This document shows, piece after piece, positions 18,037 through 27,693 of a DNA stretch of 64,000 bases (position 1 is its first letter; each line of letters begins with the position of its first letter). Source of the stretch: an uncultured Curvibacter sp. (GTDB lineage Bacteria > Pseudomonadota > Gammaproteobacteria > Burkholderiales > Burkholderiaceae_C); contig CAIKMN010000031.1 of NCBI GenBank assembly GCA_903828535.1, positions 1-64,000 of the forward strand. The letters run 5' to 3'. The notes under the pieces are model-generated. The model had not been told where the DNA came from. It made no database searches and was given only the letters and a program-made list of their open reading frames with translations. The translations under genes were made by a program, and so were the position numbers.

Positions 18037-18708
18037 ATGCACCACTTGCCTGTCGAATCGCGTCCCCGAGAAAAATTGCTCCAACGGGGTGCTGAAGCCC
18101 TGAGTGATGCGGAGTTGATGGCCATCGTGTTGCGGACCGGCATGGTTGGCAAAAACGTGTTGACCTTGGCGCAAGAGCTGCTGGATCGTTTTGGCGGGGT
18201 GAGTGGTTTGTTGAACGCCAATGCCGCCGAACTGAAAACCATCAAGGGCTTGGGCGGCCCTGCCAAGCGGGCCTTGGTGCTGGCGGTGCTGGCTTTGAGC
18301 CGCCGTGCGCTGGCGGAGCAGCTCAAAGCAGGTCCCGCCTTTGAAGACCCGAAGAGCGTGAAACAATACGTGCAACTTCACCTCGGGCACAAAACGCATG
18401 AGGTTTTTGCGGTTTTGTTTCTAAACGCACAGCATCGGCTCATGGCAATGGAAGAACTTTTTAGAGGCAGCTTGACGCAAACGTCTGTTTACCCCCGCGA
18501 GGTGGTGCAGCGGGCTTTGCATCATCAAGCCGCCGCGGTGATCTTGGCACACAACCACCCCAGCGGTCATGTGAAGCCCTCCCCTGCCGATTTGAAAATC
18601 ACCGAAGCCTTGAAAGCCGCTTTGGCTTTGCTCGATGTGCGGGTCCTCGACCATTTGATTGTGGCGCCGGGTTTATCGTATTCCATGGCCGAAAACGGCC
18701 ATTTTTGA
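18037..18708 (+). CDS. radC: RadC family JAMM-domain protein (UPF0758)
   Basis: A 223-aa RadC/YicR-type protein. A helix-hairpin-helix region (about residues 35-75, [16 protein letters not shown]) precedes a JAB1/MPN-like metalloprotease fold with the metal motif HNHPSG...D (about residues 171-183) and an upstream glutamate. Its cellular role is still unsettled in the family; the name came from an incorrect early link to recombination repair. It is divergent from fkpB and 12 nt upstream of the Smr gene, likely one transcript. Confidence 0.93.
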   Translation: MHHLPVESRPREKLLQRGAEALSDAELMAIVLRTGMVGKNVLTLAQELLDRFGGVSGLLNANAAELKTIKGLGGPAKRALVLAVLALSRRALAEQLKAGPAFEDPKSVKQYVQLHLGHKTHEVFAVLFLNAQHRLMAMEELFRGSLTQTSVYPREVVQRALHHQAAAVILAHNHPSGHVKPSPADLKITEALKAALALLDVRVLDHLIVAPGLSYSMAENGHF

Positions 18709-18720
18709 CTTAAGCCCTTC

Positions 18721-19365
18721 ATGAACAAACTCCATTCATTCGAAGACCTGAAAAAGGTTCAAAAACAGCTTGCAGTTCAACGCGCCGAAGCCGAGGCCCG
18801 CGAAAAAGCCGAACTCGAACGTCAAACGCGATTGCAAGCTGAAAAAAACCTTTTCACCCAAGCCGTGGGCAAGGTGAAGCGCTTGCCAGACAAGCAAATT
18901 TTGAACCTGACGCCCGCCCCCCCGCCTCCGTTGCCAAAACAAAAAAAGTTAGACGACGCCGAGGTCATGCGTGAATCCATCAGCGACGACTTTGACGTCA
19001 GCTCCTTGCTCGACACCGACGATGCCCTGAGCTTCAGACGACCTGGAATTTCGGTGGAGGTCACCCGCCGTTTGCGGCGGGGCGAATGGGCTATTCAAGG
19101 CCAGCTCGATCTGCACGGCTTAAGAACCGAAGAAGCCCGCGACGCCTTGGGGCAGTTCATTCGGGAATCGCATAAAAAGGGCCTGCGCTGCCTGCGCGTG
19201 GTGCACGGCAAAGGCCACGGCTCGCCCGGCAAAAGCCCTGTGCTGAAAGGCCGGGTGCAAAGTTGGCTGGTGCAAAAAGTGCAGGTACTGGCCTTCGTGC
19301 AGGCCAAACCCGCCGAAGGCGGTGGCGGTGCTTTGATGGTGTTGCTAACCCCTTCTGCGGCCTGA
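18721..19365 (+). CDS. Smr-domain protein
   Basis: A 214-aa protein with a charged coiled-coil N-terminus (Arg/Glu/Ala-rich, residues 10-45), a proline-rich linker (PAPPPPLP near residue 65) and a C-terminal Smr domain from about residue 125. LDLHGLRTEEA and RVVHGKGHGSPG carry the conserved LDLHG and GxGxxS motifs. Smr domains are nucleases of the MutS2 C-terminal type; in E. coli SmrB acts on collided ribosomes. Which role applies here is unknown. The neighbour radC is also a nucleic-acid-related gene. Confidence 0.9.
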   Translation: MNKLHSFEDLKKVQKQLAVQRAEAEAREKAELERQTRLQAEKNLFTQAVGKVKRLPDKQILNLTPAPPPPLPKQKKLDDAEVMRESISDDFDVSSLLDTDDALSFRRPGISVEVTRRLRRGEWAIQGQLDLHGLRTEEARDALGQFIRESHKKGLRCLRVVHGKGHGSPGKSPVLKGRVQSWLVQKVQVLAFVQAKPAEGGGGALMVLLTPSAA

Positions 19366-19384
19366 GGCCATTCAGCAGTTTCTT

Positions 19385-19398
19385 TGAAAGCGGTCTCA
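19385..19398. promoter_or_regulatory. Imperfect LacI-type operator before the regulator gene
   Basis: TGAAAGCGGTCTCA matches the locus palindrome TGAAAGCGCTTTCA at 12 of 14 positions. It lies 20 nt before the ATG of the LacI gene at 19418, where it could serve autoregulation. Confidence 0.55.
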
Positions 19399-19417
19399 GT
19401 GGTAATAAACTGAGGTC

Positions 19418-20461
19418 ATGAGCAATACACGGTCCTCTTTGAAAAACGCCAAAGCCACTGGGCCTGTCACCATTGAAATGGTGGCCCAACTGGCTGGCGT
19501 TTCATTGAGCACGGTTTCGCGTATTTTGAACGGCACGGCCGTGGTCAGCGACGCGAAGAAGCAAGCGGTCGATCGGGCCATCGCTGAGTTGGACTTTGTT
19601 CCTAACCCAATGGCGCGCAGCTTGGCAGGGGGCCGTAGCCACAGCATTGGGGTCATTACCCGCGCCATTGACAGCCCTTTCTATGGTGCTGCATTACGTG
19701 GCATAGAAGAAACCTTAGACCCAGCGGGCTACAGTTCTTTGTTTGTCAGCGGACATTTCGATGTCAACCTTGAAAAGCGCTGCTTTGATCTGCTGCGCGG
19801 TCGGCGGGTAGACGGCATCATTGTCTTGACTGGCCACCTGGCGGACAGCAACCTCAAGACTTATGCGAAAAATTTGCCCTTGGTGGTTACCGGTCGCACC
19901 TTAAAAGCCAAAGGCTTGGTGTCATTGGACTTTGATAACTTCGAGGGCGGACGCCTCGCCACAGAGCATTTATTGAGCCTGGGTCATCAAAAAATTGCGG
20001 TCATTTCTGGCGAAGCCAGCCACAAAGACTCGACCGAACGTTTGCGTGGTCATTGCGCCGCTCTGGCGGCAGCGGGCTTGCCTTTTGACCCCCGCTTGGT
20101 AGTGGCTGGGGATTATTTGGAGTTGGGAGGTGTTCGCGCCGTCGAAAAACTGCTGGCCCAAAAAAGCCCATTCACGGGCATATTTGCCCTGAACGACCAA
20201 ATGGCAGCGGGCGCTGCGTTGGCACTGCACCGCTTGGGCAAGCACATTCCTTCCGACTATTCTTTGGTGGGCTTTGACGATCTCCCCCAATCGGTCTATG
20301 CCTCCCCACCCCTCACCACCGTGCGCCAACCCGCCTATGAATTGGGCGAATTGGCAGCAGAGTGCATGATTCAACTGCTAAAAGGCGAAAGCCCATCAGT
20401 CACCCCCCCTGGGCCCAGTTTGATTATTCGAGAGTCCACGCGAGCCCTCGAACGACGCTGA
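19418..20461 (+). CDS. LacI family regulator of the beta-glucan locus
   Basis: A 347-aa LacI/GalR-type regulator. The N-terminal helix-turn-helix is at about residues 17-40 (VTIEMVAQLAGVSLSTVSRIL) with hinge N-P-M-A-R-S-L-A. A periplasmic-binding-like sensor domain follows, with G-V-I-T, D-G-I-I-V-L and VGFDDLP. GAGG stands before the ATG at 19418. It heads the glucan locus. Perfect palindromes of the classic LacI-family form TGAAAGCGCTTTCA occur before the importer, lipoprotein, porin and GH81 genes, so it very likely controls all of them. The inducer is probably a glucose or short beta-glucoside, which is inference. Confidence 0.92.
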   Translation: MSNTRSSLKNAKATGPVTIEMVAQLAGVSLSTVSRILNGTAVVSDAKKQAVDRAIAELDFVPNPMARSLAGGRSHSIGVITRAIDSPFYGAALRGIEETLDPAGYSSLFVSGHFDVNLEKRCFDLLRGRRVDGIIVLTGHLADSNLKTYAKNLPLVVTGRTLKAKGLVSLDFDNFEGGRLATEHLLSLGHQKIAVISGEASHKDSTERLRGHCAALAAAGLPFDPRLVVAGDYLELGGVRAVEKLLAQKSPFTGIFALNDQMAAGAALALHRLGKHIPSDYSLVGFDDLPQSVYASPPLTTVRQPAYELGELAAECMIQLLKGESPSVTPPGPSLIIRESTRALERR

Positions 20462-20513
20462 GGCATTGGGCCACATTGAGGCACACATTGGGGTATCTAC
20501 CAAGTCCAAATCA

Positions 20514-20543
20514 TTGACAGCTTGAAACCAGCCGCCCTATACT
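20514..20543 (+). promoter_or_regulatory. Sigma-70 promoter of the importer operon
   Basis: TTGACA (20514-20519) and TATACT (20538-20543) with an 18-nt spacer form a near-consensus promoter. The transcription start would fall inside the operator that follows at 20545-20560, giving classical steric repression. Confidence 0.8.
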
Positions 20544-20544
20544 T

Positions 20545-20560
20545 TTGAAAGCGCTTTCAA
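20545..20560. promoter_or_regulatory. LacI-type operator of the importer operon
   Basis: Perfect 16-bp palindrome TTGAAAGCGCTTTCAA directly after the -10 box. A second, weaker copy (AAAAAGTGCTTTCA, 11 of 14) overlaps its end at 20559-20572, just before the start codon at 20578. Confidence 0.88.
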
Positions 20561-20577
20561 AAAGTGCTTTCAAAACC

Positions 20578-21861
20578 ATGAACCCTCAGCGTCGACATTT
20601 CAATCTTCTTGCCGCCCAAGCTTTGCTCATGGGCCATGGGCTGGCATTCGCTGAAGGTCAAGCAAAAACACCAAGCCCCACAACCACGCTGGTGGTGGCC
20701 GCATTTCCTGCGGTGGATGCCATCGCCAAAGCCGCAGCGCCGGCTTGGGAAATGGCCCACCCGGGCGTCAAAGTGGAAGTCATTTCTCGTCAATACGCCG
20801 ATCACCACACCGCCATGACCACGGCCCTCTCCACCGGGGTTTATCTACCCGACGTCATGGCTTTGGAAGTGGGTTATCTGGGGCGTTTTGGTCGCGGCGG
20901 CCTTCAAGACCTGCGGCAAGCCCCTTTCAATGCGACGAATTTAACCGCCAACTTTGTGCCCTATACCGTGCAGCAAGCTACTGCGAGCCAAGGTTCGTTG
21001 GTCGCATTGCCTACCGACATTGGGCCTGGCACGTTGCTGTACCGAGAAGACCTGCTCATGCAAGCAGGCGTGACGCCAGAAAATTTGACCCGATCATGGG
21101 AAAGCTATTTGGAGGCGGGGATTCAGATCAAAGCGAAAACCGGCGCTTACCTGCTGGCCCACGCCAGAAACCTCAAAGACATTGTGATTCGTGCAGGCAT
21201 CCAGCCCGCCGAGGGGCTGTATTTCGATCAGAACAACCGCGTACTGGTGCAGTCGCCCCGCTTTGTGCGCGCTTTTGAATTGGCCCGCAAGGTGCGACAA
21301 AACAACTTGGACGCCCGGGTCAGTGATTGGTCCAACGAATGGTCAGAGGGGCTGCGTCGAGGCACGCTCGCCACCCAACTTTCTGGCGCCTGGTTGGTGG
21401 CCCACCTGAGTCATTGGCTGGCGCCAAAAACCAAGGGCTTGTGGCGAGCAGCTCAACTGCCCGAAGGGAACTGGGCGGCTTACGGTGGCAGTTTTTTGGC
21501 CATTCCCAAAAACACCGACCCAAATAAGAAAGCCTTGGCCTGGGATTTCATTCAATATTTGACCTTGCAACGCAGCCAGCAGTTGAGTGCCTTTACCCAA
21601 TTTGACGCCTTCCCCTCCCTGTTGAGCACCTTCAACGACCCCTATTTTGAAGCCCCAATCCCTTTCTTGGGTGGGCAGCCAGCTCGTGTGCTTTGGCGCG
21701 AAGCGGCCCAGCACATTCAAGCCGTGGCCGTACACCGACAAGACACTTTTGCCGACGAGGTCATCAACACCGAGTTGGACAAGGTGCTTGACCAAGGCAA
21801 AGACATCCCGACCGCCTTGGCAGATGCAGCGCGTTTGTTAGAGCGGCGTGCGCTGCGTTGA
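20578..21861 (+). CDS. ABC sugar-binding protein of the beta-glucan importer
   Basis: A 427-aa family 1 extracellular solute-binding protein, the periplasmic receptor that delivers oligosaccharides to the permease pair. The N-terminus QRRHFNLLAAQALLMG is a twin-arginine-like signal (RRxFxL), with cleavage likely near residue 25 (AFA-EG). Typical family segments follow (PDVMALEVGYLGRFG, LPTDIGPGTLLYREDLL, YGGSFLAIPKNT). I chose the ATG at 20578 over the TTG at 20545, since the latter lies in the operator. No Shine-Dalgarno sequence is evident. First gene of a five-gene operon with permeases, GH1 and ATPase. Confidence 0.93.
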   Translation: MNPQRRHFNLLAAQALLMGHGLAFAEGQAKTPSPTTTLVVAAFPAVDAIAKAAAPAWEMAHPGVKVEVISRQYADHHTAMTTALSTGVYLPDVMALEVGYLGRFGRGGLQDLRQAPFNATNLTANFVPYTVQQATASQGSLVALPTDIGPGTLLYREDLLMQAGVTPENLTRSWESYLEAGIQIKAKTGAYLLAHARNLKDIVIRAGIQPAEGLYFDQNNRVLVQSPRFVRAFELARKVRQNNLDARVSDWSNEWSEGLRRGTLATQLSGAWLVAHLSHWLAPKTKGLWRAAQLPEGNWAAYGGSFLAIPKNTDPNKKALAWDFIQYLTLQRSQQLSAFTQFDAFPSLLSTFNDPYFEAPIPFLGGQPARVLWREAAQHIQAVAVHRQDTFADEVINTELDKVLDQGKDIPTALADAARLLERRALR

Positions 21862-21868
21862 GGTGATC

Positions 21869-22771
21869 ATGAAGCTCAACCAAGCCACGCCCTATTTGTT
21901 CATCAGCCCTTTTTTGATCTTGTTCGCTGTCTTTGGGCTGTTCCCTTTGCTGTTTTCACTTTACCTCGCTTTTCAAAGCTGGGAGCCCACGTCGGGTTTG
22001 GGCGGCATGCAATTTGTAGGCATCGACAACTTCACCTTTGCGCTCAACGACGAGTGGTTTTGGAAGTCGCTTGGGAACACCGGTTGGCTGGCCGTGGCGT
22101 CGGGCTTACCCCAGCACTTGGCGGCCATTCCATTGGCGGTTTTTATCCACCGCTATTTGCTGCGCAGCCGGAACTGGGTCATCGGGGTTTATTTCTTGCC
22201 TTACATCACCTCCACGGTGGCGATTGCCATCATGTTCAGCTCTTTGTTTTCAACCGACTTTGGCCTGATCAATTTGGGCTTGACGCATATTTTCAGCTTC
22301 TCGCCAGTGGATTGGATGGGGAGCGCCATCCACATCAAGCCGGCGATTGCATTCATTGTTTTTTGGCGCTATGTGGGCTTCAATGCCGTGCTTTATTTGG
22401 CCGCCTTGCAAACCATCCCGAGCGATTTGTATGAAGCGGCCACGCTTGACGGCGCCTCATCTTGGCAGCAGTTCTGGCACATCACCTTGCCCAGTTTGAA
22501 ACCCATGATTTACTTTGGCGTCACCTTGTCCGTCATCGGGGGGTTGCAATTGTTTGAAGAGCCCTTCATTTTGACCGGCGGGCGGGGCGGCTCAGATCAG
22601 GCAGGCATGACCACCGCGATGTACCTTTACAGAATGGCTTTTGACTTCAACGATTTTGGCGCCGCCAGCGCCATGTCGTGGTTGCTCTTCTTGATTGTGG
22701 TGGTGCTGACTTGGCTCACCAACCGCGCCTTTCACCCAGCACGTCGAGTGAAGAAAGGAGGCCTCGCTTGA
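21869..22771 (+). CDS. ABC sugar permease, MalF type
   Basis: A 300-aa inner-membrane permease with six predicted membrane segments. The cytoplasmic EAA loop that contacts the ATPase reads EAATLDGASSWQQFWHITLP near residue 195. The ATG at 21869 is preceded by GAGGTG (21860-21865), which itself covers the stop of the binding-protein gene; the start at 21848 would add an unnatural leader. It ends at 22771, overlapping the next gene by four bases (TTGA). Confidence 0.94.
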   Translation: MKLNQATPYLFISPFLILFAVFGLFPLLFSLYLAFQSWEPTSGLGGMQFVGIDNFTFALNDEWFWKSLGNTGWLAVASGLPQHLAAIPLAVFIHRYLLRSRNWVIGVYFLPYITSTVAIAIMFSSLFSTDFGLINLGLTHIFSFSPVDWMGSAIHIKPAIAFIVFWRYVGFNAVLYLAALQTIPSDLYEAATLDGASSWQQFWHITLPSLKPMIYFGVTLSVIGGLQLFEEPFILTGGRGGSDQAGMTTAMYLYRMAFDFNDFGAASAMSWLLFLIVVVLTWLTNRAFHPARRVKKGGLA

Positions 22772-23601
22772 ACGCTAAAAATAGCTTTCAACCCAGCTTG
22801 GTTCTGGCCTACCTGACAGTGGGCATCGGCAGCCTGTTGATGTTGGCGCCCTTTTATTTCATGTTTGTATTTGCCACTCACGGCAGAAGCGATATTTTTC
22901 AACTGCCGCCACCGGTTTGGTTTGGGGCTGAGTTTTTTAGCAACGTCGGCATCCTGACCCAGCACCTGCCGTTCTGGGTCAACCTGATGTGGAGCATCTA
23001 CGTGGCGACCTGTTCTACGGCGTTGACCTTGATATTCTGCTCGATGGGCGGCTACGCCTTTGCTTGCTTTGAGTTTCGTTTCAAGTCAGCACTGTTTGGT
23101 TTGGTGCTAGGAACCATGCTCCTGCCCAGCTTTATGAACATGATTCCAAGCTTCATGGTGATGGATGCCTTGGGCTGGATCGACCAAGCCCGGGCGCTTT
23201 ACGTCCCAGGCGCAGCCAGTGCCTTTGGTATTTTCTTGATGCGGCAGTTCATCAGCAGCTCTGTCCCCAAAGACTTGATTGAAGCGGCGCGTTTGGATGG
23301 CTGCTCTGAATTCGGCATTTATGGTCGAATCGTCTTGCCTCTTTTAAAACCGGCTTTGGGCACGCTGGGGTTAATCACCTTCATTGCCTCATGGAACAAC
23401 TTCATGGGTCCATTGATCGTGATGCGCTCCCCCGACCACTACACCCTGCCTTTGGCCCTTCGAAGCCTCCAAACCCCGACGGACACAGAGTGGGGGGCCT
23501 TGATGGCCGGCTCGGCCATTGCCACCATTCCCTTGATGATTTTGTTTGCCCTTTTCTCTCGTCAACTGATCGCTGGCCTCACCAGCGGCGCTGTCAAGTA
23601 A
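22768..23601 (+). CDS. ABC sugar permease, MalG type (TTG start)
   Basis: A 277-aa partner permease with six membrane segments and the EAA loop EAARLDGCSEFGIYGRIVLP. The start is a TTG at 22768 preceded by AAAGGAGG (22754-22761) with a 6-nt spacer. The TTGA at 22768-22771 is both this start and the stop of the MalF-type gene. The longer in-frame reading from 22678 lies inside the upstream gene and has no membrane character. It pairs with the MalF-type protein to form the translocation pore. Confidence 0.93.
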   Translation: MNAKNSFQPSLVLAYLTVGIGSLLMLAPFYFMFVFATHGRSDIFQLPPPVWFGAEFFSNVGILTQHLPFWVNLMWSIYVATCSTALTLIFCSMGGYAFACFEFRFKSALFGLVLGTMLLPSFMNMIPSFMVMDALGWIDQARALYVPGAASAFGIFLMRQFISSSVPKDLIEAARLDGCSEFGIYGRIVLPLLKPALGTLGLITFIASWNNFMGPLIVMRSPDHYTLPLALRSLQTPTDTEWGALMAGSAIATIPLMILFALFSRQLIAGLTSGAVK

Positions 23602-23610
23602 AGACTCACC

Positions 23611-25032
23611 ATGAATGCTTCACCTCCCAGCCACTTGTTGTCAGACGCTTTGACCTCTTGTGCTCGACTTATTGATCCCTTATCCGACTTTCCGCCTGGT
23701 TTTCAGTGGGGCGTTGCCACCAGTGCCTTTCAGATTGAAGGCGCCGCGCAGCAAGACGGTAAAGGCCCGTCTATTTGGGATGCCTTTTGCGAAAAGCCGG
23801 GTGTCATTGCCGATGGCAGCAATGGCAACGTGGCCTGCAATCATTACCTCCGACTAGAGGATGACCTCAATTTGATCGCCAGCTTTGGCGTGGACATCTA
23901 CCGCTTTTCAACCGCCTGGTCACGTGTTCAACCCAAGGGGCATGGCGCATGGAATGAAAAAGGGTTGGCATTCTATGACCGACTGATTGATGGCTTGTTG
24001 CAGCGCGGCATCAAGCCCTATCTGACCCTCAACCACTGGGATTTGCCACAAGCTTTACAAGAAAACGGGGGCTGGGAAAACCGCGACACCGTCCATCGTT
24101 TTGTCGACTATGCCCAAGGCATGGCGCGCCGTTTTGGTGACAGAGTGGCCAGCATGACCACCCACAATGAACCCTGGGTCATCTCCATACTTGGACATGA
24201 AACCGGGGTGTTTGCCCCGGGTATCAAGAGCCTGGCTTCGGCCCTGCAAGTTTCTCACCACTTGCTGCTGAGCCATGGCTTAGCCCTGCAAGGCATGCGC
24301 GCTGAAGGCGCCCGAATGCCCATGGGCATTGTGCTCAATCTCTCGCCAATTCACGCCGCTACAAACAGCCAAGCAGATCTAGACAAAGCCCGCTTGGATG
24401 ACGGCAAGTTGGTGCGCTGGTACATGGACCCTTTGTTCAAAGGCAATTACCCTGTCGACATGCTCGAAGCCTTCGGTGCTGCAGCCCCCCAAACACAAGC
24501 GGGAGACATGGCCAATATGGCGACGTCCATGGACTTTTTGGGCATCAATTACTACACCCGCTCCATCGCCTCTGCCGATGACTCTTGGGGAGTGGCTCAG
24601 GGCGGCCGACGTTTGACCGACATGGGCTGGGAAATCTACCCCGAAGGGCTGACCGAATTGCTGCTGCGTTTGCACCATGATTACAGCTTGCCTGCCACCT
24701 ACATCTCTGAAAACGGGGCGGCTTTTGATGATCAGCCTGTCGATGGGCAAGTCCACGACCTCGACCGAATCGATTACTTGGCCAGTCACATTACCGCCGT
24801 CCACGAGGCCATTCAACAAGGGGTTCCCATGGCGGGTTACATGGTGTGGAGTTTGATGGACAATTTTGAATGGGCATCGGGTTATGAAAAGCGCTTCGGC
24901 ATTGTTCACATTGACTACGACACCCAAAAAAGAACCCCTAAAGACAGTGCGCTTTGGTACCGTGATTTCTTAACGCGTCAAAAAGCCTTGCGCCAAAAAA
25001 AGGCGCCCCTGAGCGCCGAGGCCAGGGGCTGA
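23611..25032 (+). CDS. bglB: GH1 beta-glucosidase
   Basis: A 473-aa glycoside hydrolase family 1 enzyme without a signal peptide, so it is expected in the cytoplasm. Acid/base Glu187 is in THNEPW and nucleophile Glu367 in ISENG (T/I-x-E-N-G type). Glucose-site residues appear in QIEGA (Gln41), N-H-W-D near 141 and [13 protein letters not shown] near the C-terminus. The first 27 residues before FPPGFQWG are an unconserved leader. Lying between the permease and ATPase genes of one importer, it most likely hydrolyses imported beta-glucosides such as laminaribiose or gentiobiose to glucose. The gene symbol is by family only. Confidence 0.95.
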   Translation: MNASPPSHLLSDALTSCARLIDPLSDFPPGFQWGVATSAFQIEGAAQQDGKGPSIWDAFCEKPGVIADGSNGNVACNHYLRLEDDLNLIASFGVDIYRFSTAWSRVQPKGHGAWNEKGLAFYDRLIDGLLQRGIKPYLTLNHWDLPQALQENGGWENRDTVHRFVDYAQGMARRFGDRVASMTTHNEPWVISILGHETGVFAPGIKSLASALQVSHHLLLSHGLALQGMRAEGARMPMGIVLNLSPIHAATNSQADLDKARLDDGKLVRWYMDPLFKGNYPVDMLEAFGAAAPQTQAGDMANMATSMDFLGINYYTRSIASADDSWGVAQGGRRLTDMGWEIYPEGLTELLLRLHHDYSLPATYISENGAAFDDQPVDGQVHDLDRIDYLASHITAVHEAIQQGVPMAGYMVWSLMDNFEWASGYEKRFGIVHIDYDTQKRTPKDSALWYRDFLTRQKALRQKKAPLSAEARG

Positions 25033-25033
25033 G

Positions 25034-26167
25034 ATGGGAGCCGTCACATTCCGCGAGGTGCGAAAAAGCTACCCCAAGTTGGGGGGGGACAAGGGCGAAC
25101 AAACCCAGGTAATTCAAGGCCTCAATCTTGATATTAAAGACGGTGAGTTCATGGTGTTCATCGGCCCGTCGGGTTGTGGCAAGTCCACCACCTTGCGCAT
25201 GATCGCGGGCTTGGAAAGCGTGTCTTCGGGTGAGTTGCTGATTGACGGCTCCCCTGTCAATGACACCCCGCCTTCACAACGCGGCGTTGCGATGGTGTTC
25301 CAAAGCTACGCGCTTTACCCCCACATGACGGTAGCTGAAAACATGGGCTTTGCTTTAAAAATGGATGGCATTCCCAAAATCGAACGCGTTCGCCAAGTTG
25401 GCCAAGTGGCTGAAGTTTTGCAAATCACCCACTTGCTCGACCGCTTGCCCAAAGACCTTTCTGGCGGTCAACGTCAGCGGGTGGCGATTGGCAGAGCCAT
25501 TGTTCGCAAACCCAAAGTCTTTTTATTCGACGAGCCGTTGTCCAATTTGGATGCGTCACTGCGTGTTCACATGCGCATCGAGCTGGCGCGCTTGCACAAA
25601 GAGATGGGCACCACCATGATCTATGTCACCCATGACCAGGTCGAAGCCATGACCTTGGGCCAACGCATTGCAGTCTTCCATGAAGGGCGGATTGAACAAG
25701 TGGGGGCGCCACTGGATTTATATGAACGCCCTGCGAATGAGTTTGTGGCCGGCTTTTTGGGCTCGCCCAAAATCAATTTGATTGAGCGCCCAGTTGCCCA
25801 AGACTCGCTTGCACACCGTTTGCTGTGGCAGAAGCTGCTCAAAAATTTGAGCCCGGATTCGACCCTCCAAAATCCCGATGAATTACAAAAAATGGGGGTC
25901 AGAGCCGAGCATTGGCATCTGACCTCGCCTACGTCGGGCTCGACCGTTCTTGGATCTGGCGAATTTGGGTCCGGTGTGCCCTGCGAATTGGTTTTATCTG
26001 AACACTTGGGCGACAGCACTTTGCTTTACCTGAAAGTGGACGGCATCAAGGAATTGATCACCGCCCGCTTGAGCGGCGACGACATGCCGAATCGGAATCA
26101 ATGGGCTCCAGGACAAGCCCTGAGCCTCGAAGTCAAGCCCCATAGAACATTGGGTTTCAAATACTAG
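25034..26167 (+). CDS. ABC sugar importer ATPase, MalK/UgpC type
   Basis: A 377-aa ATPase subunit. Walker [10 protein letters not shown], signature LSGGQRQR, Walker B VFLFDEP, D-loop SNLDA and H-loop [11 protein letters not shown] are all intact. The C-terminal 130 residues form the regulatory TOBE/MOP-like domain, with a slightly extended Gly/Ser linker ([14 protein letters not shown]). The ATG at 25034 follows the GH1 stop by one base. A dedicated ATPase in the operon means the importer need not borrow a shared MsmX-like subunit. Transcription probably ends before 26168; no strong hairpin is seen. Confidence 0.95.
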   Translation: MGAVTFREVRKSYPKLGGDKGEQTQVIQGLNLDIKDGEFMVFIGPSGCGKSTTLRMIAGLESVSSGELLIDGSPVNDTPPSQRGVAMVFQSYALYPHMTVAENMGFALKMDGIPKIERVRQVGQVAEVLQITHLLDRLPKDLSGGQRQRVAIGRAIVRKPKVFLFDEPLSNLDASLRVHMRIELARLHKEMGTTMIYVTHDQVEAMTLGQRIAVFHEGRIEQVGAPLDLYERPANEFVAGFLGSPKINLIERPVAQDSLAHRLLWQKLLKNLSPDSTLQNPDELQKMGVRAEHWHLTSPTSGSTVLGSGEFGSGVPCELVLSEHLGDSTLLYLKVDGIKELITARLSGDDMPNRNQWAPGQALSLEVKPHRTLGFKY

Positions 26168-26189
26168 GGAAAGCGATGAGTTTTATCCC

Positions 26190-26235
26190 TTGCCATTTCA
26201 TTAGCAGAGATGTACGCTTCATGAAAGCGCTTTCA
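26190..26235 (+). promoter_or_regulatory. Promoter and LacI-type operator of the lipoprotein gene
   Basis: Perfect TGAAAGCGCTTTCA at 26222-26235, directly after a possible promoter TTGCCA (26190-26195) with 17-nt spacer and a weak -10 TACGCT (26213-26218). A degraded second site (AGACAACGCTTTCA, 11 of 14) lies at 26248-26261. The leader to the ATG at 26312 is about 80 nt. Confidence 0.75.
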
Positions 26236-26311
26236 GAAAACCTTTTCAGACAACGCTTTCATGGGATCAAGGATTGGTTACTTGTTTTTATTACAGCAAA
26301 GGAAGTTTGAT

Positions 26312-27640
26312 ATGAGACATACCCTAAATTCATTTATGGCGCCTGCCGCGGTCATTGCGGTATCGGCAATAGTGGCAGCATGTGGTGGTACTGGTTCTAG
26401 CTCGCCGAGTCTGACGGCGCAAACAATTTCATTCTCAGCCCCCTCCACTGCGGTTTTGGTCGGCCAAACAGTCACATTGAGTGGTTCAGCGACATCCTCA
26501 TTGCCATTGAGCTACACCTCAAGCACTGCCTCTGTTTGCACCATCAACTCTGCGGGCACTGGCGTCACCGGTGTTAGCGCTGGTTCATGCACCATTACAG
26601 CCAATCAAGCGGGTAATTCAACCTACGCAGCGGCCACCGCGGTTCCTGTCACCTTCAACATCGCTTTAGACCCTCAAACCATTTCCTTTTCAGCACCAAC
26701 AGCCCCTGCTGTGGGAGGAACGGCCAACTTAACGGCTACCGCCTCCTCTGGCTTAGCGGTCACCTTCGCCTCAAGTACAACTTCGGTCTGTACCGTCAGC
26801 GGCTCTACATTGACAGCTGTGGCAGCAGGCACTTGCACGGTGACAGCATCACAAACAGGCAATTCCACCTACGCCGCAGCCGCTTCTGTGCCACAGTCGT
26901 TCAATATTGCATCTGCAGCGCCGACAGTAGCCGTCTTTTCAACTGGTTTTGCTTCTGCAAGTGCCACTGTTCAGGGGGGTGGTTATGGCGGTTATAGCGG
27001 CAGTAATATTGATGGCTGGAATTGTGGTGCCCCGGCATCATGCGGATCTGGTGGTGGCTATGTCAGCAGCACCATCACACCTGCACAAAGCTACTACTAT
27101 TATTACTATCAAACCCCCACTCCAGCTACTGGGCAGTACATGGGTATTTTCATCCAAGCACCTGGTGTGACTGCACTGAGCACCACCACCAACACATCTG
27201 GCTTGCAACTGACCAACCAAACCACCATGACTTTCACGCTCAATCAGAATCCTGAATGGGCGGGACAGGCAAATCACAACATTGCCATCTTGCTGACTTT
27301 GGGCAAATATTATTCAGTGGGCGGTAATGCCTGCAACATCAAACTTCAAGCGGTGATGACCCCCACTGGAGGCAGCACATCAACGACCTACACCATCCCA
27401 TTGAGTTCCTTCGTCGTGTCACAAAATTGTGGCATCGGTAGCCTGACGCCTTCTTCAGTAACCACCGCCTTAACAGCCGCTGTAGGCGGTCCTGTGGCTC
27501 AAATTGACTTCCAAGGCGATGGTGGCAGTGGTGTAGCGTTGACCACGGGTTCCTTGACCTCAAGCGCTAACTCAACAGTCGCCAACGGTGGCGTTTATCC
27601 CACCACGATTGCTTTCAACGGTGGGATTACCTTCCAGTAA
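26312..27640 (+). CDS. Candidate surface glycan-binding lipoprotein with two Ig-like repeats
   Basis: A 442-aa protein. The ATG at 26312 has AAAGGAAG 6 nt upstream. A lipoprotein signal ends at AIVAAC (Cys near residue 24). Two tandem repeats of about 80 residues follow, each opening QTISFSAP and closing with CTITANQAGNSTYAA-like text; this is a well-known bacterial Ig-like extracellular repeat. The last 240 residues (Gly/Tyr/Ser-rich start with a six-tyrosine run, then a beta-sandwich-like region ending in IAFNGGITF) match no family I can name. The LacI-type operator and position between importer and glucanases make a glycan-binding role likely. No catalytic motif is visible. Confidence 0.72.
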   Translation: MRHTLNSFMAPAAVIAVSAIVAACGGTGSSSPSLTAQTISFSAPSTAVLVGQTVTLSGSATSSLPLSYTSSTASVCTINSAGTGVTGVSAGSCTITANQAGNSTYAAATAVPVTFNIALDPQTISFSAPTAPAVGGTANLTATASSGLAVTFASSTTSVCTVSGSTLTAVAAGTCTVTASQTGNSTYAAAASVPQSFNIASAAPTVAVFSTGFASASATVQGGGYGGYSGSNIDGWNCGAPASCGSGGGYVSSTITPAQSYYYYYYQTPTPATGQYMGIFIQAPGVTALSTTTNTSGLQLTNQTTMTFTLNQNPEWAGQANHNIAILLTLGKYYSVGGNACNIKLQAVMTPTGGSTSTTYTIPLSSFVVSQNCGIGSLTPSSVTTALTAAVGGPVAQIDFQGDGGSGVALTTGSLTSSANSTVANGGVYPTTIAFNGGITFQ

Positions 27641-27660
27641 GCTGCTTGCTTTCGATCAAA

Positions 27661-27688
27661 AAGGGGCACCTGGGTGCCCCTTTTTTTT
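27661..27688. terminator. Bidirectional rho-independent terminator
   Basis: AAGGGGCACC-TG-GGTGCCCCTT stem with a T8 run on the plus strand and an A-run on the other side. It separates the convergent lipoprotein (ends 27640) and GH30 (ends 27694) genes. Confidence 0.93.
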
Positions 27689-27693
27689 ACTCA

